A model generated the notes under the pieces. It saw only the letters and a program-made list of their open reading frames with translations, made no database searches and was not told where the DNA came from. A stretch of DNA of 64,000 nucleotides. Origin: an uncultured Desulfobacteraceae bacterium. GTDB lineage: Bacteria; Desulfobacterota; Desulfobacteria; Desulfobacterales; Desulfatirhabdiaceae. Location: assembly GCA_903953895.1 (NCBI GenBank), contig CAJBLH010000133.1:1-64000 (forward strand), read 5' to 3'. A program made the translations under genes and the position numbers. This document shows, in pieces, positions 1 through 9,332 of this stretch; position 1 is the stretch's first letter, and each line of letters opens with the position of its first letter.

Positions 1-248
1 ACGGGCAGCGGGTTGTGGTCTCCGGCGGCGATTATAGCGCTGAGATTAACGCCCGGGTCAGTCCCTTCATGCATCCGGAAGCCGTGTTCATGGTGCGTGG
101 ATTCGGACGCACCATTCCGGCCGAATCCAGGGCCTGCGGCAGGGGCGTGTCAGATGTTCGGTTGATGGCCGGGGGCCTCGACCAGTGGGATACAGCCGGC
201 GGCGGACTGGCATTTCAGGAGCATTTCGTGTCGGTTCGAAAAGCCTGA
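1..248 (+). CDS. Molybdopterin oxidoreductase, C-terminal end (partial)
   Basis: Open from the left edge to a TGA at 246-248; about 81 residues are visible. The residues match, position by position, the C-terminus of the 697-aa molybdopterin oxidoreductase encoded on the minus strand at 28389-30482: both have HP-[ED]-AVF, GFG-[RH]-T-[IL]-P-[AV]-ESRA, a GGLD-x-WD-x-AGG segment and the ending FQEHFVSV. This is the molydopterin-dinucleotide-binding domain that closes DMSO-reductase-family catalytic subunits. The gene therefore encodes a paralogue of that enzyme (thiosulfate/polysulfide reductase-like, substrate unknown). It lies 138 bp upstream of nuo operon 1. It may work with the dicluster ferredoxin and NuoEF-type subunits of that operon, but a separate promoter candidate lies between them. 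The active site is outside the window. Confidence 0.8.
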   Translation, partial: GQRVVVSGGDYSAEINARVSPFMHPEAVFMVRGFGRTIPAESRACGRGVSDVRLMAGGLDQWDTAGGGLAFQEHFVSVRKA

Positions 249-299
249 CCTTCCTGAAACATACAAAAAAATAAAAATGAAAATAATGCTCATTTGTTC

Positions 300-327
300 T
301 TGACAGGTTAAAGGTCATCAGTGTAAA
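300..327 (+). promoter_or_regulatory. Candidate sigma70 promoter for nuo operon 1
   Basis: TTGACA at 300-305 is followed by a 16-nt spacer and TGTAAA at 322-327, about 60 nt upstream of the nuoA ATG. The -35 box is perfect and the -10 box matches 4 of 6. The surrounding 138-nt gap is A/T-rich and holds no ORF. Confidence 0.4.
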
Positions 328-386
328 CGGACACAGTTTATTTTTTCATAAACTTTCCACCACTCCAAACATAGGGTGAAAATCTC

Positions 387-767
387 ATGCAGTTTGACTG
401 GTTGAACTTTGCAATTATCTTGTTTCTGTTTGCCGGGCTTGCCTTCGGCGGACTCCCGGTTGTTTTATCGCTATTTCTTTCCCCAAAAAGCAAAGCAGGT
501 GATCTGTCCCTTCCCTATGAATGCGGCATCAATCCCCTGGGATCGGCACGTGTGAATTTCGGCATCAATTATTATTTTTATGCGCTGCTGTTTCTGGCTT
601 TTGATGTGGATGTCCTGTACCTGTTTCCGGTATCGGTAATTTATATGCACAGTCCCGGTTGGACGCTGTTCTGGGAACTTGCCGTCTTTTTGGGAATTCT
701 CGGGCTTGCGGTGGTATATTTCTGGCGCAAAGGAGTGTTTACATGGCCAAGAAGGATTTCCTTCTAA
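387..767 (+). CDS. nuoA: NADH-quinone oxidoreductase subunit A, operon 1
   Basis: Membrane subunit of complex I, 126 aa, three predicted transmembrane helices. The family signature YECG near residue 47 is present, followed by an [16 protein letters not shown] stretch. The usual acidic pair FD-x-E appears here as FD-x-D, a conservative change not seen in the operon 2 copy (FDIE). NuoA helps form the loop region at the quinone site. The start follows AGGGTG weakly. The 3' end overlaps nuoB by 25 nt, which suggests translational coupling. Confidence 0.93.
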   Translation: MQFDWLNFAIILFLFAGLAFGGLPVVLSLFLSPKSKAGDLSLPYECGINPLGSARVNFGINYYFYALLFLAFDVDVLYLFPVSVIYMHSPGWTLFWELAVFLGILGLAVVYFWRKGVFTWPRRISF

Positions 768-1300
768 AACAGGCAGCAGCGGATATCTCGGGCATAGCGG
801 ATACTGCTACGGATCCGCCGCTGATACAGATTCAACCCGTACAACAGATCGTAGATCTGTGCAGGGCCATGTCCCTTTGGCCGATGACGTTCGGGCTGGC
901 ATGCTGCGCCATTGAAATGATGGCGGTCGGCATGGCTAGGTTCGATATTTCAAGATTTGGGGCGGAAGTTTTCCGACCGTCCCCCCGTCAGTCTGATCTA
1001 ATGATTGTCGCCGGAACGGTTTCAAAGAAAATGGCGCCTGCTGTTGTTCGACTTTACGAGCAGATGCCGGCTCCCAAATGGGTAATGGCTCTGGGCAACT
1101 GCGCCATATCCGGTGGACCGTTCAGTTTTGAAGGGCAGTACGGCATCATCGAAGGTGTAGATCGCCTGATACCTGTGGATGTCTATGTGCCCGGCTGTCC
1201 GCCCCGGCCCGAGGGATTGCTGGAAGGATTGTTCGAGCTTCAAAAGAAACTTACCGGCCGGAGATGGTGGCCGGAACCCAAAGAACATTACCGCATATGA
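743..1300 (+). CDS. nuoB: NADH-quinone oxidoreductase subunit B, operon 1
   Basis: Peripheral-arm subunit that carries cluster N2, the last Fe-S centre before quinone. 185 aa from ATG 743, chosen because AGGAG lies at 731-735 and because upstream in-frame starts would lie deep inside nuoA. N2 ligands are visible: the CC pair in ACCAIEMM, the Cys in GNCAISGG and the Cys in PGCPPRPE. The [13 protein letters not shown] signature is intact. It overlaps nuoA by 25 nt and nuoC by the ATGA at 1297-1300. Confidence 0.95.
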   Translation: MAKKDFLLKQAAADISGIADTATDPPLIQIQPVQQIVDLCRAMSLWPMTFGLACCAIEMMAVGMARFDISRFGAEVFRPSPRQSDLMIVAGTVSKKMAPAVVRLYEQMPAPKWVMALGNCAISGGPFSFEGQYGIIEGVDRLIPVDVYVPGCPPRPEGLLEGLFELQKKLTGRRWWPEPKEHYRI

Positions 1301-1809
1301 AAAAGCAAACTATGAATCGCGCGCTTCCTGAATTTTTATCCAGTATCGAAGTCCGGGGAAAAGCCGTTTCCAATTACGCCAAAACCGGATGCTATGCGGG
1401 GATGCTGATAGAAAAGTCCCATCTGCTGCACGTTGCGACCCTTTTTTTCGATAACGGCTATTTTCTGGAAGATGTTTCAGGCGTTGATGTTCTGGAAGGA
1501 ATCATGGTGGTTTATCATTTCGACCGCTATGATCGCTCCGAACGCCTGACCGTCCGGGTGCTGACATCCCACGATGCGCCGTCTGTGCCGTCCATCGCAT
1601 CTATTTTCACCGGCGCAGACTGGCACGAGCGGGAATGTTTCGATTTTTTCGGGGTGATTTTCGAAAATCACCCGAATCTTAAGCCGCTGCTGCTCCCGGA
1701 TGACCTCGGGGTGCATCCGTTGTTGAAAGAAACCAACCGGCAGTCGATATATGCCGTGTTGCCCTTTGATCAACTGGTGGACGGCAATATCAACGAGCAG
1801 CCGCTGTAA
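1297..1809 (+). CDS. nuoC: NADH-quinone oxidoreductase subunit C, operon 1
   Basis: 30-kDa-type peripheral subunit of complex I, 170 aa, starting in the ATGA overlap with nuoB. The diagnostic block is recognisable but divergent: [10 protein letters not shown], then an HP-x-L and [12 protein letters not shown], where the operon 2 copy has the usual EREVYDLYGI and LYEDFQGHPLRKDYP. It is a separate polypeptide, not fused to NuoD. The divergence fits a complex whose input arm is rearranged: in this operon nuoC is separated from nuoD by four inserted genes. Confidence 0.88.
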   Translation: MKKQTMNRALPEFLSSIEVRGKAVSNYAKTGCYAGMLIEKSHLLHVATLFFDNGYFLEDVSGVDVLEGIMVVYHFDRYDRSERLTVRVLTSHDAPSVPSIASIFTGADWHERECFDFFGVIFENHPNLKPLLLPDDLGVHPLLKETNRQSIYAVLPFDQLVDGNINEQPL

Positions 1810-1912
1810 ACGGCATTACTTATAATGATAGTTTTTTTTGACCAGCAGGTTCATTCATCATCACGATTTCGGACTGCTAACATTAAGCAAAAGGCATACC
1901 CGGAAGGATCCC

Positions 1913-2386
1913 ATGAAGAGTCAATACTCCATTATCCAAGATAAAGAACGATGTATCGGCTGTCTGAGCTGCGAGGTTTATTGCCTGCAGAACAAACAGC
2001 TATCGGAAGGCCCCCGGCTTTGTGAAATTGTCGTGTTGGGCAAACGAAAACAAAATGGTATTCCTCGCGAAGCCTACGTATACATGTCTTGTTTTCACTG
2101 CGAAAATCCGGCCTGTGTTGCAGCATGTCCGACCAGCGCCATGAAAAAGCGTGAGCCCGACGGGATCGTATATGTGGATTTCGATCGTTGCATCGGATGC
2201 AAGGCCTGCATGGTGGCCTGTCCTTGGGGAGCGGTACAGTGGAATCCCGAAGCTCAGAAAGTGGTCAAATGCGATTATTGCAAGGATCGTGTGGATCAGG
2301 GACTCAAGCCCGCCTGTGTCACGGTTTGCACGACCGGGTGCCTGAACTTCAAGGAACTGAGCGGCAGCGACTCGGATTCGGATTAA
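1913..2386 (+). CDS. Four-cluster 4Fe-4S ferredoxin subunit (HycB/DmsB type)
   Basis: 157 aa from ATG 1913, preceded by GGAAGG. Cys motifs for four [4Fe-4S] clusters run in order: CIGCLSCEVYC, CFHCENPACVAACP, CIGCKACMVACP, then CDYC with a closing CVTVCTTGC. This arrangement is typical of the electron-transfer subunits of molybdopterin oxidoreductases and of HycB/HydN proteins. Canonical nuo operons do not carry such a gene between nuoC and nuoE. It probably moves electrons between a molybdo-enzyme, perhaps the one ending at 248, and the NuoEF/HoxU-like proteins encoded just downstream. The partner is inferred from position only. Confidence 0.85.
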   Translation: MKSQYSIIQDKERCIGCLSCEVYCLQNKQLSEGPRLCEIVVLGKRKQNGIPREAYVYMSCFHCENPACVAACPTSAMKKREPDGIVYVDFDRCIGCKACMVACPWGAVQWNPEAQKVVKCDYCKDRVDQGLKPACVTVCTTGCLNFKELSGSDSDSD

Positions 2387-2471
2387 GTGATTTAAAACCT
2401 ATGATAGCCTTTCTGCACGAAAATGAAGGGCATCACCATCTTTGATTACCATCCAGCCTAAGGAGGCATGA

Positions 2472-2984
2472 ATGTCGGGGACAGCGTGTCAGTGCCAGGA
2501 GATCGAATGCGCGGAAGTCGAAATCGATTACACTCTTCTGGATAAGATCATTCGTGATGATTATGGCGGAAACAGGGAAGCCATGATCATGATGATGCAG
2601 GCTATCCAGCGGGTATATCGCTTTTTGCCGGAAGCGGCCGTGAAGTACTTGTCCCAGGTCATCGAGGTTCCGCTCACCAAGATTTATGAGGTGGCCACAT
2701 TTTACGCCTCTTTCAGTCTTGAACCCAAGGGCAAGTATATTCTCAGCGTCTGTACGGGCACAGCCTGCCATTTAAGAGGAAGCGGCGGCATGGTGGAACA
2801 CATCTCGAAACGGATGGGAATCGCCCCCGGCAAAACAACCGCGGATATGAAACTGACCCTGGAAACGGTCAACTGCGTCGGCGCCTGTGCCGTGGCCCCT
2901 GTCGTAGTTGTTGATGAGAAGTATTACCCCAAGGCAGATATCGCTACGCTGAACGATTTCATGGATCGTCTGGATGCGGAATAA
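2472..2984 (+). CDS. nuoE: NADH dehydrogenase 24-kDa-type subunit E
   Basis: 170 aa, thioredoxin-like [2Fe-2S] protein (cluster N1a). The four ligands fall in CTGTACHLRG (about residue 93) and CVGACAVAP (about residue 134). The start has AGGAGG at 2461-2466, five nt upstream. In complex I and in HydABC/Hnd-type enzymes this subunit partners the FMN/NAD-binding subunit, encoded next. Operon 2 has no nuoE. Confidence 0.93.
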   Translation: MSGTACQCQEIECAEVEIDYTLLDKIIRDDYGGNREAMIMMMQAIQRVYRFLPEAAVKYLSQVIEVPLTKIYEVATFYASFSLEPKGKYILSVCTGTACHLRGSGGMVEHISKRMGIAPGKTTADMKLTLETVNCVGACAVAPVVVVDEKYYPKADIATLNDFMDRLDAE

Positions 2985-2996
2985 GGGAATGATGAT

Positions 2997-4895
2997 ATGA
3001 TCGAAGCAACTCAAGTCGCAACTTCCCCTGAGGTTAATAAAATTACGTCTCCCGCCGGTCTGGATATCTTCCGGAAGGAACTTGACTCCAAACTCGACCC
3101 CAATGCACCGCTTTTGATCGTCTGCTGCGGCACCGGGTGTCAGGCAGCCGGCAGTTCCGAAGTCGTCGATAAATTCAGAGAGGTGCTTTCCGGAATCGGC
3201 TGGGGGGGGAAAGTCATACCCTTGGTCAAACCCACCGGGTGTCACGGATTCTGTTCACGGGGCCCCCTGGTGATCATCGAACCACAGGATCTGTTTTATC
3301 AGCGGGTTACGGTCGATGATGTCGAGGACATCGTCAACAAAACGATTTTGAACAATGAAGTCATCAGAAAGCTTCAATACAAGCCGGCCAATTCCAAGGA
3401 AGTCATTCCCAGAGCCAGCGATATTCCTTATTATGCCAAGCAGACCCGTCTGGTATTAAAGAATATCGGGAAAGTGGACCCCACCGAAATTAATGACTCC
3501 ATCGTCCGCGGCAGTTATTCGGCACTGGCCAAGGTCCTGACCCGCATGTCTCCGGATCAGGTCATCGATGAAGTCGCCAATTCCAAACTCCGTGGCCGTG
3601 GTGGGGCCGGGTTCCCCACCGGACTCAAATGGGAATCCTGCGCCAAGCAGGAAGGCACACGATATGTTATCTGCAACGCGGACGAGGGAGACCCCGGAGC
3701 CTTCATGGACCGATCGCTTCTTGAAGGCGACCCTCACAGCGTATTGGAGGGAATGGCCATCTGCGCCTATGCAGTCGGTTCCAATCGCGGGTATATGTAT
3801 GTGCGGGCGGAATATCCTCTGGCCGTTAAAACTCTCACGGCCGCCATCCGCCAGGCCGAGGCCCTCGGGCTTCTCGGAGATAATATCATGGGAACCGGTT
3901 TTGACTTCAAGGTCACCATTTCAACCGGCGCAGGCGCTTTCATCTGCGGTGAATCCTCCGCCTTGATGGCGTCTCTGGAAGGAAAAGTCGGCAGGCCCCG
4001 TCCCAAATATATCCGATCGGTTGAAAAAGGATTCCGGGACTGCCCGTCGAATCTCAACAATGTGGAAACCTACGCCAACATTCCCGACATCATCACCAAC
4101 GGTGGTGATTGGTACAAATCTTTTGGGACGGAGCGGTCTTCCGGAACCAAGGTTTTTGCTCTGACCGGAAATGTCTATAATATTGGTCTGGTTGAAGTCC
4201 CCATGGGGATTTCGCTGATGGAAATCGTTTACGGCATCGGCGGGGGGATACCCAACAAACGGTCCCTGAAAGGGGTTCAGACCGGTGGGCCGTCGGGTGG
4301 ATGCATTCCCATTCCGCACAAGATCCCCGACATCAATGTGGGGTACGGTAAACTGGCGGAAGCTGGATCTATCATGGGCTCCGGCGGTATGATCGTCATG
4401 GATGAAGATACCTGCATGATCGAGGTGGCCCGGTACTTTGTCAACTTTCTGGTCGAGGAATCCTGCGGTCAGTGTACGCCCTGCAGGGAAGGACTGATCC
4501 GGATGCGCGAAATCCTGAATCGGATCACCCAGGGCGACGGAAAGGAAGGCGATGTCGAACTCCTGGACGAGATTGGCAATTTCACCAATAATTTTTCTCT
4601 CTGCGGGCTCGGAACATCGGCGGCTAACCCGGTGCTGTCCACGATTCGGTTTTTCCGCGACGAATATGACGCCCACATCCGAGATAAAAAGTGCCCGGCA
4701 GGTGTCTGCAAGCCTCTGTTCCATTATGATATCGAAGCAGAAACATGTACCGGCTGCGGACTCTGCAAGACCAAATGTCCTGTCAAGGCGATCACCGGAG
4801 AGAAGAAAAAGACCCATGTCATTGACCAGTCTCTCTGCATTAAATGTATGGAATGCTATAAGAATTGTAAATTCAGAAGCGTCAAAATCATGTGA
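2997..4895 (+). CDS. nuoF: NuoF/HndC/HydB-type FMN- and NAD(P)-binding subunit
   Basis: 632 aa, about 200 residues longer than canonical NuoF. An N-terminal thioredoxin-like [2Fe-2S] domain comes first (CCGTGC near 43-48, TGCHGFC near 84-89). Then follows the NADH/FMN core with GRGGAGFPTGLKW near 198-210, ADEGDPGAFMD and the N3 ligands in SCGQCTPCREG near 489. A C-terminal bacterial ferredoxin domain carries CTGCGLCKTKCP and CIKCMECYKNC. This three-part layout is that of HndC and HydB, the flavoprotein subunits of NADP-reducing and electron-bifurcating hydrogenases. AAGGGA precedes the start. It forms a NAD(P)H-handling module with NuoE and the HoxU-like protein. Whether it bifurcates cannot be told from sequence. 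Confidence 0.93.
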   Translation: MIEATQVATSPEVNKITSPAGLDIFRKELDSKLDPNAPLLIVCCGTGCQAAGSSEVVDKFREVLSGIGWGGKVIPLVKPTGCHGFCSRGPLVIIEPQDLFYQRVTVDDVEDIVNKTILNNEVIRKLQYKPANSKEVIPRASDIPYYAKQTRLVLKNIGKVDPTEINDSIVRGSYSALAKVLTRMSPDQVIDEVANSKLRGRGGAGFPTGLKWESCAKQEGTRYVICNADEGDPGAFMDRSLLEGDPHSVLEGMAICAYAVGSNRGYMYVRAEYPLAVKTLTAAIRQAEALGLLGDNIMGTGFDFKVTISTGAGAFICGESSALMASLEGKVGRPRPKYIRSVEKGFRDCPSNLNNVETYANIPDIITNGGDWYKSFGTERSSGTKVFALTGNVYNIGLVEVPMGISLMEIVYGIGGGIPNKRSLKGVQTGGPSGGCIPIPHKIPDINVGYGKLAEAGSIMGSGGMIVMDEDTCMIEVARYFVNFLVEESCGQCTPCREGLIRMREILNRITQGDGKEGDVELLDEIGNFTNNFSLCGLGTSAANPVLSTIRFFRDEYDAHIRDKKCPAGVCKPLFHYDIEAETCTGCGLCKTKCPVKAITGEKKKTHVIDQSLCIKCMECYKNCKFRSVKIM

Positions 4896-4935
4896 TTAGG
4901 TTCAATCCGTTATCATCACATTAAAGGACACCCCG

Positions 4936-5754
4936 ATGAAAGTCCTCAACATTGTATTAAACGGTAAAGCAGTTACCGCAAAGATGGGTCAGACCATTTT
5001 GGAGCTGGCAAGGGAACATAATGTCTTTATCCCGACACTTTGCGACAGCCCTGCGCTGGAGGCCGCCGCCATGTGCCGGCTGTGTACCGTGCAGGTCATT
5101 GAAGGTAAATGGCCCAAATTCGTGACTGCCTGTAATTTCCCACTGCGACGGGATGCTGAGGTCGTCACTGATTCTCCGGAAGTGCGGCATGGCCGAAAAC
5201 TGATCATCGAACTGCTGATGGCCAGATGCCCGACATCACCGGAATTGCAGCGGCTGGCCGTGGATTACGGCTGTGATCTGGAGCGGTTTGCGCCGTTGAA
5301 CGACGATTGCGTTGTGTGCGGGCTGTGTACTCGCGCTTGCGAAGCGGTGACTGGCCGCACGTTGTCCCTGGCCGGCAGGGGCGTGGCCATTCATGTGGAC
5401 ACCGCGTTTCAGAAGGCATCAGAGTATTGTATCGGCTGCGGAGCGTGCGTTCAGATCTGTCCGGTGAATAAAATCGCAATGGAAGATGTAGACGGCGAAC
5501 GGCGGATCATTCTGCACGGGAAAATTGCATCCCGCGTCAAACTGCCGCAATGCACATCCTGCGGTAAGCATTTTGGTCCGGTGATCGACCTGCAGCAAGT
5601 CATGGAGCGCATGGGCGAACACAAGATTCCACCACCGAATGCATCGGTGTGTCCGGAGTGTTCGAGACGGAATCTGGCGATTAAACTGGGAAAACGGTAT
5701 TTTGAACAATACGGCGTTTTCGAAGATGAAGAAGGTCAGGCGAATGCTGGATAA
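4936..5754 (+). CDS. HoxU-like / N-terminal NuoG-like iron-sulfur subunit
   Basis: 272 aa. It has an N-terminal [2Fe-2S] ferredoxin fold (Cys at TLCD, MCRLC and TACN), a CVVCGLCTRAC motif and CIGCGACVQICP, and so resembles HoxU or NuoG trimmed of its molybdopterin-like domain. The tail carries two CxxC pairs (CTSC near 204 and CPEC near 239) that could bind zinc or iron. The catalytic or vestigial NuoG C-terminal domain is absent and may be supplied by a separate molybdoprotein. AAAGGA precedes the ATG. The 3' end overlaps the chosen nuoD start by 11 nt. Confidence 0.87.
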   Translation: MKVLNIVLNGKAVTAKMGQTILELAREHNVFIPTLCDSPALEAAAMCRLCTVQVIEGKWPKFVTACNFPLRRDAEVVTDSPEVRHGRKLIIELLMARCPTSPELQRLAVDYGCDLERFAPLNDDCVVCGLCTRACEAVTGRTLSLAGRGVAIHVDTAFQKASEYCIGCGACVQICPVNKIAMEDVDGERRIILHGKIASRVKLPQCTSCGKHFGPVIDLQQVMERMGEHKIPPPNASVCPECSRRNLAIKLGKRYFEQYGVFEDEEGQANAG

Positions 5755-6910
5755 ACCCTCTTTTAGTCTAAACGGCGATTACTATTCGTCCCGATTTTCG
5801 CAACTCGGTAAAGGCGAAGGCGATACCCTGGTTTTGAATCTTGGGCCGCAGCATCCTTCCACACACGGCGTTCTTCGTGTGATCGTGGAGCTTGACGGCG
5901 AATATGTTCTCAGGGCTGAACCGGTTCTGGGATACATTCACCGGATGCACGAGAAAATGGCTGAGGTTAAAACCTACATTCAGTATTTGCCAAACATGGG
6001 ACGTGTCGATTATCTGCATGCTCTGGCCTGGAATTGGGCCTATGTGGGGGCTGTGGAAAAGCTGATGGGGCTCGAGGTGCCGGCGCGCGCCGAATACATC
6101 CGGGTCATCACCTGCGAGCTGAACCGCATATGTTCTCATCTCTTGTGGTGGGGCGCCTACGTGCTGGATCTGGGTGGGTTTACACCAATTCTGTATGCAT
6201 TCGACGACCGCGAAATTCTCATGGACATCCTCCAGATACCGACCGGGTCGCGACTGACCTATTGCTATTACCGGTTCGGCGGGGTGTCTGCGGATTTGAC
6301 GGAAACGTTTCTGACCCAGACCCGTAACTTCATCGAGCGCTTCAAGACCCGGATTCCGATGTATCATGATCTGGTTACAGGAAACATGATCCTTAGAGGC
6401 CGGTGTGAAGATATCGGTGCGCTCCCGGTTGAAATGGCCAGACGCTACGGGGCGACCGGCCCGGTGTTGCGAGGGTCGGGTGTGGCATACGATGTCCGGC
6501 GTTTTGAACCTTATTCTGTCTATGACAAATTCGACTTTGACATTCCGGTCGGAAAGAACGGAGATGCCATGGACCGGTATGATGTCCGGATGGCTGAAAT
6601 GGAGCAGAGTGTCCGGATTATCGAACAGGCTCTGAACAGCATGCCAGATGGGCCCTTTGTCAACCCCGATGTGCCGGACCGCATCCTGCCGCCGGCCGGC
6701 GAGACATATTTCGCCGTGGAAGGTGCACGCGGGAAGATAGGTGTCTATCTGGTCAGTGATGGAACGGCCAAGCCGTATCGGCTGAAATTGCGGGCTCCGG
6801 GATATTCAAACCTGCATGTTTTTGCGGAGCTTGCTCAGGGGACGATTCTGGCGGATGCGGTTTCCATATTGGGTAGTCTTGACCTCGTGATACCGGAGAT
6901 CGACAGATGA
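5744..6910 (+). CDS. nuoD: NADH-quinone oxidoreductase subunit D, operon 1
   Basis: 49-kDa quinone-site subunit, 388 aa from ATG 5744; an alternative ATG lies at 5726. The Q-site loop [12 protein letters not shown] keeps both conserved histidines, and the quinone-ligand tyrosine sits in RVDYLHAL. The end, IPEIDR, matches the usual GEVDR terminus. The family segment around GYIHR is changed to [10 protein letters not shown]. nuoH starts in the ATGA at the stop codon. Confidence 0.94.
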   Translation: MLDKPSFSLNGDYYSSRFSQLGKGEGDTLVLNLGPQHPSTHGVLRVIVELDGEYVLRAEPVLGYIHRMHEKMAEVKTYIQYLPNMGRVDYLHALAWNWAYVGAVEKLMGLEVPARAEYIRVITCELNRICSHLLWWGAYVLDLGGFTPILYAFDDREILMDILQIPTGSRLTYCYYRFGGVSADLTETFLTQTRNFIERFKTRIPMYHDLVTGNMILRGRCEDIGALPVEMARRYGATGPVLRGSGVAYDVRRFEPYSVYDKFDFDIPVGKNGDAMDRYDVRMAEMEQSVRIIEQALNSMPDGPFVNPDVPDRILPPAGETYFAVEGARGKIGVYLVSDGTAKPYRLKLRAPGYSNLHVFAELAQGTILADAVSILGSLDLVIPEIDR

Positions 6911-7893
6911 CACAGCTTCTCCAGCTTTTTGCAAATCCACTGGTATACCTTCTGGTGGCGCTGATCGCAATCCTTACCTTTATCGCCCTGAACGGTCTGA
7001 TACTGGTTTATGTGGAGCGGAAGGTCGCAGGCTTCATTCAAAGAAGACCCGGACCTTTTGAAGTCGGCCCTCACGGCCTGCTTCAGCCGCTGGCCGACGC
7101 TCTGAAACTCGTTGGCAAACAGTTGGTCGTGCCAAGGGATGCAGACCGCATACTATTCTGGGCTGCGCCGCTTTTATCATTCGCACCGGTGGCCGTCTGT
7201 CTGCTGCCGATACCCTTCGGCCCGCATCTGGTGGGGCTAAACGTAAACCTCGGGGTGCTGCTGGTTTTGGCCTTTTCCGGGTTGAACGTACTGGCCCTGT
7301 GTTTGGCAGGCTGGGGCTCCAACAACAAATATGCGCTGTTGGGAGCTGCCCGCGCGGTGGCCCAGTCTGTTGCCTATGAAATTCCGCTGCTTCTCTCGGT
7401 TCTCTGTGTGGCATTCACCAGCGGGTCTCTGAATTTTGCGGAGATTACGGCATCCCAGACCCATGGACTGCTTTCATGGAATGTGTTTACTCAGCCCGTG
7501 GCCTTTTTGATATTCTTTGTCTCTGCACTGGCTGAAACCAACCGGGCGCCCTTTGACCTCCCCGAGGCGGAAAGCGAGCTGACCGCTGGTTTTCATACGG
7601 AATATTCCGGCATGGGGTTCGGTTTGTTTTTCCTTGCGGAATACTCTTATATGATCGTGGTCTGCGCGGTGGCTTCTGTCCTGTTTCTGGGTGGGTGGAG
7701 CGGGCCGTTTCTGTCCGGCCACTGGTGGATGCTCGGTAAGATATATGCCTTGATCCTGGCCATGATGTGGTTTCGCTGGACTTATCCCCGTGTGCGGTTC
7801 GATCAGTTGCTGAACCTCTGCTGGAAATGGCTCATACCGCTTTCCCTGATCAACCTGATGGCGACTGCTTTGATCATAAACCTTGTGAGGTAG
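6907..7893 (+). CDS. nuoH: NADH-quinone oxidoreductase subunit H, operon 1
   Basis: 328 aa membrane subunit that lines the quinone chamber and links the peripheral and membrane arms; about eight transmembrane helices. Signature motifs: [26 protein letters not shown] and [16 protein letters not shown] followed by GFHTEYSG. The start overlaps the nuoD stop (ATGA). Confidence 0.95.
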   Translation: MTQLLQLFANPLVYLLVALIAILTFIALNGLILVYVERKVAGFIQRRPGPFEVGPHGLLQPLADALKLVGKQLVVPRDADRILFWAAPLLSFAPVAVCLLPIPFGPHLVGLNVNLGVLLVLAFSGLNVLALCLAGWGSNNKYALLGAARAVAQSVAYEIPLLLSVLCVAFTSGSLNFAEITASQTHGLLSWNVFTQPVAFLIFFVSALAETNRAPFDLPEAESELTAGFHTEYSGMGFGLFFLAEYSYMIVVCAVASVLFLGGWSGPFLSGHWWMLGKIYALILAMMWFRWTYPRVRFDQLLNLCWKWLIPLSLINLMATALIINLVR

Positions 7894-7894
7894 G

Positions 7895-8431
7895 ATGACA
7901 ACGATTCAAAAAACTCTGAAAGGGCTGTGGAGCCTGATTGTCGGCCTGAAGGTCACGGGAAAGGAGTTCTGCAAACCCTGGATTACCGTTCATTATCCAA
8001 GGCAGGAAGTCACGAACCTGGAATCCTACAGGGGGCATATTGATCTTGTACCGAGACCGGATGAACCCAAAAAGCCGCTTTGCATTGTCTGCAAACGCTG
8101 CGAGGAAGTATGTCCTTCTGGCTGCATTCGAGTCGAAGGGCATGTGCCTGGGGAGCAAACCGGTGAAGCCCGCCAGTTGCTGCTGATATCCAATGTGCCG
8201 CTGCCCAATTCCGCGGCTCGGGACCCCATCTGCGCTGCTGACAAGACCCTGCGGGTGCTTGATGGTTTTACCCTCAACTACAATTATTGCAGCCTCTGTG
8301 GACTTTGCGTCCAGTGTTGCCCGGTATCCTCCCTGACATTTTCCAGCGATGTCTATCTTGCCGGCGGCTCCCGCAGGGATTTTGAATATGACCTGCTCCG
8401 GCGGCTCAAAAACAGAAAGATTAAAGTATAA
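7895..8431 (+). CDS. nuoI: NADH-quinone oxidoreductase subunit I-like ferredoxin, operon 1
   Basis: 178 aa, one nt after nuoH. Two [4Fe-4S] motifs, CIVCKRCEEVCP and CSLCGLCVQCCP, match the N6a/N6b clusters of NuoI. It is shorter than the operon 2 copy (204 aa) and is more divergent between the two motifs. Position between nuoH and nuoJ supports the call. Confidence 0.9.
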   Translation: MTTIQKTLKGLWSLIVGLKVTGKEFCKPWITVHYPRQEVTNLESYRGHIDLVPRPDEPKKPLCIVCKRCEEVCPSGCIRVEGHVPGEQTGEARQLLLISNVPLPNSAARDPICAADKTLRVLDGFTLNYNYCSLCGLCVQCCPVSSLTFSSDVYLAGGSRRDFEYDLLRRLKNRKIKV

Positions 8432-8447
8432 AGTTTTAAGTGTTAAG
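8427..8447. repeat. Intergenic repeat copy 1 (nuoI-nuoJ gap)
   Basis: The 21-nt segment beginning TATAAAGTTTTAAG overlaps the nuoI stop and closely matches the segment at 12892-12912 that overlaps the nuoL-like stop. Each is followed by a TTAACCC-type stretch before the next gene, so the gap could fold. It looks like a short dispersed intergenic repeat. Confidence 0.45.
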
Positions 8448-8508
8448 CGGTATGGGCAATTCACCGCGATTATTTACCACTTAACCCCTTTTTAAAGGAC
8501 AGCAGAAT

Positions 8509-9024
8509 ATGGATCTTCATTCTATGATTCATCCGGCTTATGGGTTATATCTGGCCCTGATTGTCGGCGGCGGCGTCGTGGCGGTGTTTGCCCGCAGCTT
8601 GGTTAGGGCCCTGTCCGGGCTGATCGTCACGCTTTTTGGTGTGGCAGGGATGTATCTGCTCATGGCGGCTCCGTTTCTTGCCTTCATGCAGATACTGATT
8701 TACGTGGGTGCGGTAACGGTTCTGATTTTTTTTGCAATCATGCTGACACGGTCTTCCGACGGCGAGTCCGGCACCGAAGGCGGGCGGATCGGTCGGGGGT
8801 TTTTGGCTATCTGGGCCGCAGTATTTTCGACCCTGGTGCTTGCGGCTGTCGTGGTTCGTCACATGCCCAATGCCATCCCGCTGAAACCTGAAGTCAGTAT
8901 GGGGCGTTTGGGTGAGTTTCTTACCGGCCCATTTGCCCTTTCGTTTGAACTGATTTCAGCCGTCCTGTTTGTAGCTATGGCCGGGGCCGTACTCTTGGGC
9001 TTTGAGAGGAGAATAGCCAAATGA
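8509..9024 (+). CDS. nuoJ: NADH-quinone oxidoreductase subunit J, operon 1
   Basis: 171 aa hydrophobic subunit with five predicted helices. The conserved block FMQILIYVGAVTVLIFFAIML, which forms the pi-bulge helix important for coupling, is present. AAAGGA lies upstream of the ATG. It ends in an ATGA overlap with nuoK. Confidence 0.94.
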   Translation: MDLHSMIHPAYGLYLALIVGGGVVAVFARSLVRALSGLIVTLFGVAGMYLLMAAPFLAFMQILIYVGAVTVLIFFAIMLTRSSDGESGTEGGRIGRGFLAIWAAVFSTLVLAAVVVRHMPNAIPLKPEVSMGRLGEFLTGPFALSFELISAVLFVAMAGAVLLGFERRIAK

Positions 9025-9329
9025 ATTATTTGGTAATGTATCATCTGGCGGCGCTGATTCTTTTTGGATTGGGACTGTACGGGATTACCTGTCGCAAGAG
9101 TCTTGTCGGGATGCTGATATCGGTAGAACTGATGCTGAACGGTGCGGGTTTGGCGCTGGTGGCCAGCAGTCGGCTGACGCCAGCCATAGATGAACTCGGA
9201 CAGATAGGTACGCTGTTGGTAATGGGGCTGGCCGCTGCTGAAGCGACACTGGTACTTGCCATAATCCTGATCGTATCCCGGCGTTTCGGAACCACCGAAA
9301 TTGCCGAAATCGCAACGTTAAAGGGCTAA
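9021..9329 (+). CDS. nuoK: NADH-quinone oxidoreductase subunit K, operon 1
   Basis: 102 aa, three transmembrane helices. Both functional glutamates are present: one in SVELMLNG (helix 2) and one in AAAEATLVLAI (helix 3). The start overlaps the nuoJ stop. Confidence 0.95.
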   Translation: MNYLVMYHLAALILFGLGLYGITCRKSLVGMLISVELMLNGAGLALVASSRLTPAIDELGQIGTLLVMGLAAAEATLVLAIILIVSRRFGTTEIAEIATLKG

Positions 9330-9332
9330 TGG

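Noticed and set aside
3921-4817. 298-aa minus-strand ORF
   Set aside because: Antisense to the well-supported nuoF coding region; no recognisable domain.
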